Positions 1-6,839 of a stretch of 12,547 nt of DNA are shown here, piece by piece. The stretch's first letter is position 1. Every line of letters begins with the position of its first letter. Location: positions 2,633 through 15,179 of the forward strand of contig JAHEZF010000013.1 in assembly GCA_023251215.1 (NCBI GenBank). The letters are read 5' to 3'. This DNA comes from Sphingobacteriales bacterium (GTDB taxonomy: Bacteria; Bacteroidota; Bacteroidia; Chitinophagales; Chitinophagaceae). The notes beneath the pieces are model-generated. The model saw nothing but the letters and a program-made list of their open reading frames with translations. It did not search any database and had not been told where the DNA came from. The position numbers and the translations under genes are program-made.

Positions 1-72
1 TTTCAGTAATCCCAATGCCAGCCGTACCTGTGGATGCGGGGAGAGTTTTGCTGTGTAAGACACACTACTCAT
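1..72 (-). CDS. 5' end of an unidentified minus-strand gene (partial)
   Basis: Reading the minus strand from the ATG at 72-70 gives 24 codons without a stop before the window ends: MSSVSYTAKLSPHPQVRLAL followed by GLLK. The composition looks like real protein, and the position, divergent from gldF with about 175 bp between them, is plausible for a gene start. No Shine-Dalgarno sequence or clear TAnnTTTG box is visible upstream of the ATG, which is not decisive in Bacteroidota. I do not recognise the family from this fragment. It could also be a chance open stretch. Confidence 0.5.
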   Translation of the reverse strand, partial: MSSVSYTAKLSPHPQVRLALGLLK

Positions 73-86
73 TTTGGAATTTTGAA

Positions 87-198
87 ATTGGGAAATTGGA
101 AAATTTTCTCAAAGGATGTAGCTTCGATACAATTGCACAAGCATTATAGTGGAAATAATATGATATTTCCGTAAAGGAAAATTTCCAAATTTCCCAAT
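87..198. repeat. AT-rich imperfect inverted repeat upstream of gldF
   Basis: The left arm at about 87-107 (ATTGGGAAATTGGAAAATTT plus one T) is nearly the reverse complement of the right arm at 176-198 (GGAAAATTTCC then AAATTTCCCAAT), with single-base shifts in the A/T runs. The arms are about 68 bp apart. The sequence CCCAAT recurs at 208-213. The rest of the gap between the partial gene and gldF shows no ORF and no good promoter match. This could be a dispersed intergenic repeat or a structured 5' region. There is no T-tract typical of a terminator. Confidence 0.55.
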
Positions 199-248
199 CA
201 CACTTTTCCCAATCCTCTCAGCAAACAGTATCTTGCAATCTATACACT

Positions 249-968
249 ATGTGGTCCGTTTGTAAAAAAGAACTCCGCCAGTTTTTCAGCAGCCTTACCG
301 GTTACATCGCCATCTTCGTTTTTCTTTTAGTGAACGGGTTGATGCTTTTTGTATTTGACAATAATATTCTTGATTTTGGCTATGCCACATTAGACAGGTT
401 TTTCCAGTTAGCGCCGTGGATACTTTTACTGTTGATTCCTGCCATAACCATGCGCAGCTTTGCCGAAGAATTTAAAGCAGGCACTTATGAAATTCTTCAA
501 ACCCGGCCATTAAGCAGGCGACAAATCATTACCGGCAAATACCTGGGCAGTTTAACAGTTGTTGTCATTGCCCTGATCCCGACAGTTATTTATATATTCT
601 CTGTTCAGCGTCTTTCTTCCAACGAAGGGATTGATACCGGCGCCACTATCGGTTCCTATGTTGGCTTGTTTTTTCTGGCAGCTGTTTTTACAGCTATTGG
701 TATCTGCGCCAGCAGTTTTACCAGTAATCCTGTTATCGCATTCATCGCAGGCCTGATCGGTTGCGCATTATTGTATTACGGTTTCAGTGCCATCAGCCGT
801 TTGCCTGCATTGGCCAATGGCGCTGATTATTATATGGAAATGATCGGGATCGACTTTCATTACCACAGCATCAGCCGCGGACTGATTGACACCCGTGACA
901 TAATTTATTTCCTGAGTGTCATCTTTTTATTTTTTGCCATTACCGGCCGTAAGCTTTTAAAACGATAG
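249..968 (+). CDS. gldF: GldF, gliding-type ABC transporter permease
   Basis: This 239-residue protein is the membrane permease of the GldAFG ABC transporter, first described in gliding Flavobacterium; the ATPase GldA is not in this window. It has about six hydrophobic segments (near residues 18-38, 52-68, 99-119, 133-153, 160-180 and 218-234). Between segments two and three is the ABC-2/GldF-type signature MRSFAEEFKAGTYEILQTRP (68-87). The C-terminus ends in basic residues (GRKLLKR). The length agrees with the family (about 240). The ATG at 249 is preceded by ACACT with no Shine-Dalgarno. gldG follows after 53 bp, the usual gldF-gldG order, so the two are probably one operon although a GC hairpin lies between them. 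The transported substrate is unknown. Not all gliding Bacteroidota carry GldAFG, so the gene does not prove gliding. Confidence 0.93.
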   Translation: MWSVCKKELRQFFSSLTGYIAIFVFLLVNGLMLFVFDNNILDFGYATLDRFFQLAPWILLLLIPAITMRSFAEEFKAGTYEILQTRPLSRRQIITGKYLGSLTVVVIALIPTVIYIFSVQRLSSNEGIDTGATIGSYVGLFFLAAVFTAIGICASSFTSNPVIAFIAGLIGCALLYYGFSAISRLPALANGADYYMEMIGIDFHYHSISRGLIDTRDIIYFLSVIFLFFAITGRKLLKR

Positions 969-1006
969 CCTCACCCCCTACCCCTCTCCCGGAGGGAGAG
1001 GGGGAA
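969..1006 (+). repeat. REP-like GC hairpin between gldF and gldG (copy A)
   Basis: Immediately after the gldF stop comes CCTCACCCCCTA, then a perfect 10-bp stem CCCCTCTCCC (981-990) / GGGAGAGGGG (994-1003) with a three-base loop (GGA). It is much more GC-rich than its surroundings. It is not followed by a T-run, so it is not a classical intrinsic terminator. A second copy of the same pattern in the opposite orientation lies at 12341-12380, which marks it as a dispersed repeat. In the gldFG mRNA it would form a stable hairpin ending about 18 bases before the gldG start, and could affect mRNA stability or gldG translation (inference). Confidence 0.8.
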
Positions 1007-1021
1007 TGAGCATAAACTATT

Positions 1022-2746
1022 ATGAAAAAAATGATTCAAAAAATATTTGCTTCAAAATACTGGTGGCTGATGCTGCTGATTTTTTTATTTGGCATTAATT
1101 ATCTCGCATCCGTCTTTCATGCACGGTTTGATCTTACCAGAGAAAAAAGATACACTCTTAGCCAGGTAACAAAGGACTTACTGAAGAATCTTGATTATGA
1201 TGTACAGGTTGATGTTTTTCTGAAAGGAGAATTTCCTGCGGGGTTCAGAAAGCTGGCGAACAGTGTTGAAGAGTTTCTCCGGGAATGTAAAGAATATGGG
1301 AAAGGGAAATTAAAAGTAGTCTTTACTGATCCATTGAAAAACCTTGACGACTCAACCGCAGCTTACCTGATGGATTCTGTCAGGTATTTCTATGATATTC
1401 CCGCATATACTTTACAGGCACCAGGTAAAGTTGGGGACGAAATGAAGCAGAAGCTTGTATTGCCCGGGGCTGTAATTCATTATCGGGATACTACAATCGG
1501 GGTGAATTTGCTGAAAGGGATGAAGGCTTATGGAACGGAGCAGGAACAAATGGCAGAACTGTATAACGATGTTGAAGCAACCCTGGAGTATAAATTTGCC
1601 AGCGCCATTCAAAAAATTACTTCTATGAAAAAGCCCTTGGTTGGCTATGCCTTAGGGCACGGTGAGGGTTGGGGTTATAATGTAAATGACGCAGTTAAAA
1701 CCCTTATTGCTGATTATAGATTCGATACGGTTAATATCAAAACAATCCCATTTATTCCTTCCGACTTTAATGCCCTGGTGATTCTTAAGCCGACACAACC
1801 TTTTAGCGACGCCGATAAGTTGAAACTGGATCAATATGTAATGCGGGGAGGAAAATTGTTTTTGATGATTGATAATATGTATGCCGAGTTTGACAGCTTG
1901 TATAATTCAAACGGGTTCGTAGCCTTTGACAGAGGATTAAACCTGGAAGATATTTTATTTAAATACGGGGTCAGGATCAATCAGAATCTGCTGCAGGATA
2001 TGCAATGTGATAAATTGCCACAGGTAAGTGGCGACAAGGCGACAGGGCAGCAACAACGTTTAGTAGATTGGCCTTTTTTCCCGGTATTGAACGGCACCAA
2101 TCATCTTATAAGCAAAAACCTGGATGGAATTCGTGCATTTTTCCCGAATACAATTGATACTATAAGATTGGATGGAATAAAAAAAACTTTCTTACTAAAG
2201 TCTTCATCAAATGCAAGAATTTTACCGGCACCGGCGATGATTAATTTTGAATTTATGCAGATTGCTCCTGATATAAGGCTGTTTAATGTACATGATGTTC
2301 CGGTTGCTGTTTTACTGGAAGGAAAATTTATTTCAATGTTCAAAAACAGGATTTCCAAAATACAGGCTGATACTTTGAATACAATGGGAGTGCCTTACAT
2401 GGAAGCATGTGACAGGAATACCCAGGTAATCGTTGTTGCTGATGGTGATATTGCCATGAACCAATACAGCCAGCTTAACGGGCCCTTGCCCATGGGGATA
2501 AATTTGTTTACTCATTATACGTATGCCAACAAAGAATTTTATACAAATGCTTTGGAATATCTTGTAAACCCTTCAGGTATTATGGAAACAAGGTCAAAGA
2601 ACTTTACACTCCGGTTGCTTGATCCCCAAAAAGTAAAAGAACAAAAAGCCACCTGGCAATTCATAAATATTGCAGTTCCCTTGCTGATCATTATTCTTTT
2701 TGGCATGATGTACCAACAGCTACGCAAACGAAAATATGCAGCATAA
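1022..2746 (+). CDS. gldG: GldG, gliding-type ABC transporter accessory subunit
   Basis: This 574-residue protein belongs to the GldG family of ABC transporter-associated proteins. It has an N-terminal membrane anchor (about 14-31), followed directly by the family hallmark FDLTREKRYTLSQVT (36-50). A large extracytoplasmic part follows, and it ends in one C-terminal membrane helix (about 548-564) with a basic tail (RKRK). The middle carries the family's glutamine-amidotransferase-like fold with the stretch LFLMIDNMYAEFDSL. The topology (anchor, large periplasmic domain, anchor) suits a partner of the GldF permease. The ATG at 1022 begins MKKMIQKIF, a typical short basic N-terminus. Length matches known GldG proteins (about 560). 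It acts with GldF and with a GldA ATPase encoded elsewhere. The substrate is not known. Confidence 0.92.
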   Translation: MKKMIQKIFASKYWWLMLLIFLFGINYLASVFHARFDLTREKRYTLSQVTKDLLKNLDYDVQVDVFLKGEFPAGFRKLANSVEEFLRECKEYGKGKLKVVFTDPLKNLDDSTAAYLMDSVRYFYDIPAYTLQAPGKVGDEMKQKLVLPGAVIHYRDTTIGVNLLKGMKAYGTEQEQMAELYNDVEATLEYKFASAIQKITSMKKPLVGYALGHGEGWGYNVNDAVKTLIADYRFDTVNIKTIPFIPSDFNALVILKPTQPFSDADKLKLDQYVMRGGKLFLMIDNMYAEFDSLYNSNGFVAFDRGLNLEDILFKYGVRINQNLLQDMQCDKLPQVSGDKATGQQQRLVDWPFFPVLNGTNHLISKNLDGIRAFFPNTIDTIRLDGIKKTFLLKSSSNARILPAPAMINFEFMQIAPDIRLFNVHDVPVAVLLEGKFISMFKNRISKIQADTLNTMGVPYMEACDRNTQVIVVADGDIAMNQYSQLNGPLPMGINLFTHYTYANKEFYTNALEYLVNPSGIMETRSKNFTLRLLDPQKVKEQKATWQFINIAVPLLIIILFGMMYQQLRKRKYAA

Positions 2747-2769
2747 AAAACCGCAGCAACCGCTTTTAC

Positions 2770-2777
2770 TATCTTTG
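2770..2777 (+). promoter_or_regulatory. Candidate -7 box upstream of the terC/alx-family gene
   Basis: TATCTTTG is an exact match to the Bacteroidota -7 consensus TAnnTTTG. It lies 22 bases before the ATG at 2800, leaving a short leader of about 15 bases. No TTG is found at the expected -33 distance (that area reads AAAAACCGCAG), so the promoter is only half supported. If real, the TerC-like gene is transcribed separately from gldFG. Confidence 0.4.
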
Positions 2778-2799
2778 TTTCCATTTTTAAACCGGATTA

Positions 2800-3765
2800 A
2801 TGACATCTGATCAAACCACTTATCTCGTTTTCGGAATTGTTTTAGTACTGGCTCTTGTTTTTGACCTGGGTTTGCTCAGCAAAAAAAATAAAAAAATCAG
2901 TATCCGGCAGGCATTATACCAGACTTTTTTCTGGGTGGGCCTGGCACTGGCCTTTTTTGTTTTTATGTGGGTTGAGAGCGGGCAGACACTTGCCTTACAA
3001 TATCTCAGTGGCTACCTGATGGAGTGGAGCCTGAGCATTGATAATATTTTTGTCTTCATTATTATCTTTTCAGCTTTTTCAGTTAAAGAAAAATATTATG
3101 GCCGGGTATTGCTTGCCGGCATCCTGATGGCTATTATCTTCCGGGTTTTATTTATTACTGTGGGTGTAGCATTAGTGCATCAGTTTGAATGGGTGCTTTA
3201 TATTTTCGGGGCATTCCTTATCTATACAGGTTATAAAATGTTTACGGCGGGTGAAAACCAGGAGTTTAATCCACATGGAAGTAAGATATATCGTTTCTTG
3301 AAAAAATTTTTACCATTGGTACCTCATGATGGTGAGGGGAGATACATGATCCGGGAAAATAATAAGCCGGCCTATACCACTTTATTTGTTGTGGTCATCA
3401 TGCTGGCAGCTATTGACCTTGTTTTTGCAATGGATTCCATTCCGGCGGTGATGGGAATCTCGAGGGATAAGATGGTGATCTACACTTCCAATATTTTTGC
3501 CGTGCTGGGACTCCGCTCACTTTTCTTTTTGCTTCGCGGCGCAGTAAGCCGGTTTGATTACCTGCAGCAGGGTATTGCTATTGTACTGGTATTTATCGGG
3601 CTTAAAATGCTGTGTGAATACTGGATCAATGATTGGATGAATAAAAATATCCAGGTTTTTATATCGCTTGGAGTGATTATGGTATGCGTTGCCGGGTCAA
3701 TCTTTTATTCCATTTTTATAAAAAAGAAGGGGGTGCCGCCGGATGTGGTGGATAAAAGCGTTTAG
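2800..3765 (+). CDS. TerC/Alx-family membrane protein, probable metal (Mn2+) exporter
   Basis: This 321-residue integral membrane protein has about nine hydrophobic segments (near 7-26, 43-58, 69-93, 103-126, 129-148, 194-217, 228-247, 257-273 and 286-307). Both conserved acidic family motifs are present: EWSLSIDN (75-82) and DLVFAMDSIPAVMGIS (206-221). Their Asp/Asn/Glu residues are thought to bind metal. The length equals that of E. coli Alx, the closest well-studied member of this TerC subgroup; Alx is linked to Mn2+ export and alkaline pH response. The family name comes from tellurite resistance, but no other ter genes are nearby, so a tellurite role is unlikely here. The gene starts 53 bp after gldG with its own candidate -7 box. 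I saw no yybP-ykoY-type Mn riboswitch in the short upstream gap. Substrate is inferred from the family. Confidence 0.88.
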   Translation: MTSDQTTYLVFGIVLVLALVFDLGLLSKKNKKISIRQALYQTFFWVGLALAFFVFMWVESGQTLALQYLSGYLMEWSLSIDNIFVFIIIFSAFSVKEKYYGRVLLAGILMAIIFRVLFITVGVALVHQFEWVLYIFGAFLIYTGYKMFTAGENQEFNPHGSKIYRFLKKFLPLVPHDGEGRYMIRENNKPAYTTLFVVVIMLAAIDLVFAMDSIPAVMGISRDKMVIYTSNIFAVLGLRSLFFLLRGAVSRFDYLQQGIAIVLVFIGLKMLCEYWINDWMNKNIQVFISLGVIMVCVAGSIFYSIFIKKKGVPPDVVDKSV

Positions 3766-3797
3766 CATTTCAGTTACCATTAATAACTTTTATAAAA

Positions 3798-6302
3798 TTG
3801 AATTACAGGCTCAGTCATATCGCCGGCATTATTAATGCAGAAGCTATTATTGTTAATGATGCTGTGGTTGATCACTTATTGCTGGACAGCCGTAAAATTT
3901 ATTCAGCCGCAACTTCTTTGTTTTTTGCATTGAAAGGCCAGCGAAGAGACGGACACCAGTTCATCCCGGAATTATATGAAAAGAATATCAGGAATTTTGT
4001 TGTCAGTGAAAAGATTGATACAACTAAATACCCGGAGGCAAATTTTCTTTTTGCAGATGATACACTAAAAGCCCTGCAGCAATTGGCGGCCTATCACAGA
4101 AAGCAATTTAACAGCTTGTCCCGCCCAGGCGGGATTCCTGTTATTGGTATTACAGGAAGCAACGGCAAGACTATTGTAAAAGAATGGCTCTACCATTTGC
4201 TGCATGAAGATTATAATATCGTTCGCAGTCCCAAAAGTTATAATTCACAGATTGGAGTTCCTCTAAGTGTGTGGCAGATGAGTGAGCAACACACACTGGC
4301 AATCCTTGAAGCCGGCATTTCCCAACAGGGGGAAATGGGAAGACTCCAGTCAATTATTCAGCCCACAATCGGCATCCTGACAAATATAGGAGAAGCACAC
4401 AGTGAAGGATTTATTGATCAGGAACATAAATTCAGGGAAAAGCTGGCTCTTTTTAAAAACTGTGCTGTTGTAATAGGAAAGGAATTTGATTTTGAGAACC
4501 GGAAAGAATTTATTGAGTTGCTTGGAGAAGATATTAAAGTATTGACTTGGGGCTTTTCAAAACAAAATGAATTTATTGTCAGGGCGGTTGAAAAAAAAGA
4601 TAGCACAACGGACATCACACTCATTCATCATTCAGGCGAAAAGAAAATTACTATTCCGTTCACCGATGATGCTTCAATAGAAAATGCGATCACCTGCTTT
4701 TGTGTTTTACTGTACCTAAGTATTGATGATGCTGTCATCAGGGATAGGATGAAAAAACTTCAGCCGGTAAACATGAGGCTGGAGATGAAAAATGGCATCA
4801 ATAACTGCGTTATCATTAATGATAGTTACAGCGCCGATCTCAGTTCACTGGAAATTGCTTTGAATTTTCTGGATCAGCAAAGCGGAGTTTCAAAAAAAAC
4901 AATTATTCTTTCTGATTTTTTACAAAGTGGCCTTCCTGATGAAGAACTATATGATCATATTTTATCGAGTCTTAAAAAACACAATGTTTCCCGACTCATC
5001 GGGATTGGCGAAAGAATCTCAGGAAACCTGCAATCGCTTTCGGGGAAACAGAACCAGGAATTAAGTGCAGAATTATTTGTTTCTACAGAAGACTTTATAA
5101 AACAATTCAGGTCTTCTCATTTCAAAGAGGAAATTATTTTGGTGAAAGGAGCCCGGCTTTTTGCTTTTGAGCAGATCGTTCAGTTGCTGGAACAAAAAGC
5201 ACATCAAACCATTCTTGAAATCAATCTTAATGCTATTGTACACAACCTGAAAGAATATCAAAAGTTACTAATGCCAGCAACAAAAGTGATGGCGATGGTA
5301 AAGGCTTTTGCTTACGGTAGTGGAGGCGCAGAGATAGCAGGCATTCTTCAGTATTATAAAGTAGATTACCTGGGAGTGGCTTATGCTGATGAAGGAGTGG
5401 AACTTAGAAAAGCAGGGATCAGCCTTCCCATCATGGTAATGAACCCTGAAGAAAGTACATTCGAATCCATCATTGAACATAATCTTGAACCGGAAATTTA
5501 TTCTTTTGATATTTTAAATTCATTCGATGCTTTTTTACAAAGGGAAGGACTCCGGCAATACCCGGTTCATATCGAGGTTGAAACAGGAATGAACAGGCTT
5601 GGTTTTGAAACCGGAAAAATAAAAGAACTGGCTGAGTACCTGCAAAAAGCTAATACTTTAAAAGTGCAAACAGTTTTTACTCACCTCGCAGCAAGCGAAG
5701 ACCCGCAGCAGGATCCGTTTACTTTTATTCAACGTGATAAATTTATAAGTGCGGCAATACAATTGGAAAAAGGTATTGGTTATTCTGTTACTAAGCATCT
5801 GGGAAATTCGGCTGCAATTGTTCGCTACCCTGAACTGCAAATGGATATGGTTAGGTTAGGAATTGGCCTTTATGGAATAGATAGTACCCAAAGTGAACGA
5901 TTGAATCTGCAGGCTGTTGCTTCTTTAAAATCAACTATTGCGCAGCTAAAATATTTGAAAGCCGGTGAATCGGTTAGTTACAACAGGAAAAGCATTGTAG
6001 AAAAAGATTCTGTCATTGCCACTATCCGCATTGGATATGCAGATGGCTATCCACGCAGGCTGGGGAATGGTGTGGGTAAAATTTGGGTGAAAGAGAAACT
6101 GGCTCCGGTGATCGGAGCAGTGTGTATGGATATGACGATGATTAATGTTACCGGCATTCCAGATGTACAGGAAGGAGACGAAGTGATCATTTTCGGGAAA
6201 GAATTACCGGTGCAGCAAATCGCAGAATGGGCCGAAACTATTCCTTACGAAATAATGACAGGAATTTCGCAGCGGGTTAAACGGGTATATTTTGAAGAAT
6301 GA
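3798..6302 (+). CDS. murF-alr: Bifunctional MurF ligase / alanine racemase fusion
   Basis: This 834-residue fusion combines UDP-N-acetylmuramoyl-tripeptide:D-alanyl-D-alanine ligase (about 1-465) with a PLP-dependent alanine racemase (about 470-834), an arrangement common in Bacteroidota. In MurF, the ATP P-loop GITGSNGKT is at 117-125, TNIGEAH at 195-201, and NDSYSADLSSLEIAL (341-355) replaces the usual NDSYNAN-type motif. In Alr, K502 in MAMVKAFAYG is the PLP lysine and Y747 in RIGYADGYPR is the expected catalytic tyrosine; ETGMNRLGF (595-603) and AVCMDMT (774-780) are also conserved. The fusion couples making D-Ala with the last cytoplasmic step of peptidoglycan precursor synthesis. The start is TTG at 3798: no in-frame ATG lies between the previous stop and here, and MNYRLSHIAGIINA aligns with normal MurF N-termini. 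TAACTTTT (3784-3791) is a weak -7 match. A GC palindrome at 4119-4134 seems to add about seven residues before the P-loop. Confidence 0.95.
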   Translation: MNYRLSHIAGIINAEAIIVNDAVVDHLLLDSRKIYSAATSLFFALKGQRRDGHQFIPELYEKNIRNFVVSEKIDTTKYPEANFLFADDTLKALQQLAAYHRKQFNSLSRPGGIPVIGITGSNGKTIVKEWLYHLLHEDYNIVRSPKSYNSQIGVPLSVWQMSEQHTLAILEAGISQQGEMGRLQSIIQPTIGILTNIGEAHSEGFIDQEHKFREKLALFKNCAVVIGKEFDFENRKEFIELLGEDIKVLTWGFSKQNEFIVRAVEKKDSTTDITLIHHSGEKKITIPFTDDASIENAITCFCVLLYLSIDDAVIRDRMKKLQPVNMRLEMKNGINNCVIINDSYSADLSSLEIALNFLDQQSGVSKKTIILSDFLQSGLPDEELYDHILSSLKKHNVSRLIGIGERISGNLQSLSGKQNQELSAELFVSTEDFIKQFRSSHFKEEIILVKGARLFAFEQIVQLLEQKAHQTILEINLNAIVHNLKEYQKLLMPATKVMAMVKAFAYGSGGAEIAGILQYYKVDYLGVAYADEGVELRKAGISLPIMVMNPEESTFESIIEHNLEPEIYSFDILNSFDAFLQREGLRQYPVHIEVETGMNRLGFETGKIKELAEYLQKANTLKVQTVFTHLAASEDPQQDPFTFIQRDKFISAAIQLEKGIGYSVTKHLGNSAAIVRYPELQMDMVRLGIGLYGIDSTQSERLNLQAVASLKSTIAQLKYLKAGESVSYNRKSIVEKDSVIATIRIGYADGYPRRLGNGVGKIWVKEKLAPVIGAVCMDMTMINVTGIPDVQEGDEVIIFGKELPVQQIAEWAETIPYEIMTGISQRVKRVYFEE
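4119..4134. repeat. GC palindrome inside murF
   Basis: TCCCGCC (4119-4125) and GGCGGGA (4128-4134) form a perfect 7-bp stem with a two-base loop, a GC island in AT-leaning coding DNA. It encodes the S-R-P-G-G part of NSLSRPGGIPVIGITGSNGKT-like sequence (residues about 105-125). From memory of the family, the chain normally passes directly from a HRxxF helix end to IPVIGITGSNGKT. The extra residues therefore look like an in-frame insertion, but no alignment was run. Confidence 0.6.
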
Positions 6303-6312
6303 TATGCTACAG

Positions 6313-6800
6313 GCTGCTCGCTTCACGCTACATGCTACACGCTGAAAGCTAAATGTTATTAGTCATAAATATTTTTTTAACTATAAAAAATAATCAAGTA
6401 TGAAAAATTTTAAAGAATTACGTATCTGGCAAAAGGGAATGGATATTGCCATTAATAGCATTCAGGTGGTAAAAGATTTTTCCAAGGAAGAAAGATTCGG
6501 ATTGTCATCACAGATTACGAGGTCAGCAATTTCAATTCCTTCAAATATAGCTGAAGGGAGTAGTCGTAGCAGCGAGAAGGAATATTCACGGTTTATTGAA
6601 ATATCATTAGGTTCTTCTTATGAACTGGAAACACAGCTTTTAATTGCTCAACGAAGCCAGTTCGGGAATCAGGAGCTTGTAAAAAATGTATTGGCTGATG
6701 TAAACGATGAACAGAAAATGCTGATTGGCTTTGGCAAAAAACTTAACCAGTAGTTAAATCTGTTGTAAGGGCTTGAAGCATGTAGCGTGAAGCTTGCAGC
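6313..6800. repeat. Inverted-repeat pair framing the four-helix-bundle gene
   Basis: The left arm (6313-6336) contains GCTGC, two bases, then GCTTCACGCTACATGCT. The right arm (6777-6800) is its reverse complement with 22 of 24 positions matching, including a perfect 17-bp core (6320-6336 / 6777-6793). The arms lie just after the murF-alr stop and just before lspA, and together enclose only the 117-codon ORF. Each arm also has internal repetition: CTTCACGCT and CTACACGCT on the left, GAAGC twice and AGCTTGCAGCT on the right. The 488-bp unit therefore looks like a discrete cassette. No target-site duplication could be identified. Confidence 0.8.
6400..6753 (+). CDS. Four-helix-bundle protein (23S rRNA intervening-sequence protein family)
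   Basis: This 117-residue protein belongs to the small helical family first found encoded inside intervening sequences of 23S rRNA genes; Avd proteins of diversity-generating retroelements have a related fold. It shows the family pattern: N-terminal FKELRIWQKGMDIA (4-17), the loop RSAISIPSNIAEGSSRSS (41-58), and EYSRFIEISLGSSYELETQL (61-80), all expected to be amphipathic helices. Length is typical (about 115-125). The ATG at 6400 follows an AT-rich leader. The gene does not sit in an rRNA operon but between two cell-wall genes, inside an inverted repeat (6313-6800) on a 488-bp unit that looks inserted. Biochemical function is unknown for free-standing members; nucleic-acid binding is suspected from the family. 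No reverse transcriptase or variable repeat is nearby, so an Avd role is unsupported here. Confidence 0.85.
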   Translation: MKNFKELRIWQKGMDIAINSIQVVKDFSKEERFGLSSQITRSAISIPSNIAEGSSRSSEKEYSRFIEISLGSSYELETQLLIAQRSQFGNQELVKNVLADVNDEQKMLIGFGKKLNQ

Positions 6801-6823
6801 TTTACTCTTTCTGACTATATTTG
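6794..6823 (+). promoter_or_regulatory. Bacteroidota-type promoter for lspA
   Basis: TTG at 6794-6796 is followed after exactly 19 bases by TATATTTG at 6816-6823, a full match to the TTG-N19-TAnnTTTG pattern of Bacteroidota housekeeping promoters. Transcription would start near 6829, only about ten bases before the GTG start of lspA, giving an almost leaderless message. The -33 TTG lies inside the right arm of the inverted repeat (6777-6800), so the repeat contributes part of the promoter. Confidence 0.65.
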
Positions 6824-6839
6824 TTTTTAAATCGTCAAA

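Noticed and set aside
981..1004. Hairpin after gldF as an intrinsic terminator
   Set aside because: The stem is strong but no T-run follows (AATGAGCATAAAC), and gldG starts 18 bases later in the usual operon order.
2747..2799. Mn-sensing (yybP-ykoY) riboswitch before the TerC/Alx gene
   Set aside because: The 53-bp gap is too short and contains only a -7 box and no matching conserved loops.
2800..3765. Tellurite resistance determinant
   Set aside because: The sequence fits the TerC/Alx subgroup, but no terZABDEF genes are nearby, so metal homeostasis is the better reading.
6400..6753. Avd accessory protein of a diversity-generating retroelement
   Set aside because: No reverse transcriptase, template repeat or variable C-lectin target is in the window; only the fold family is shared.
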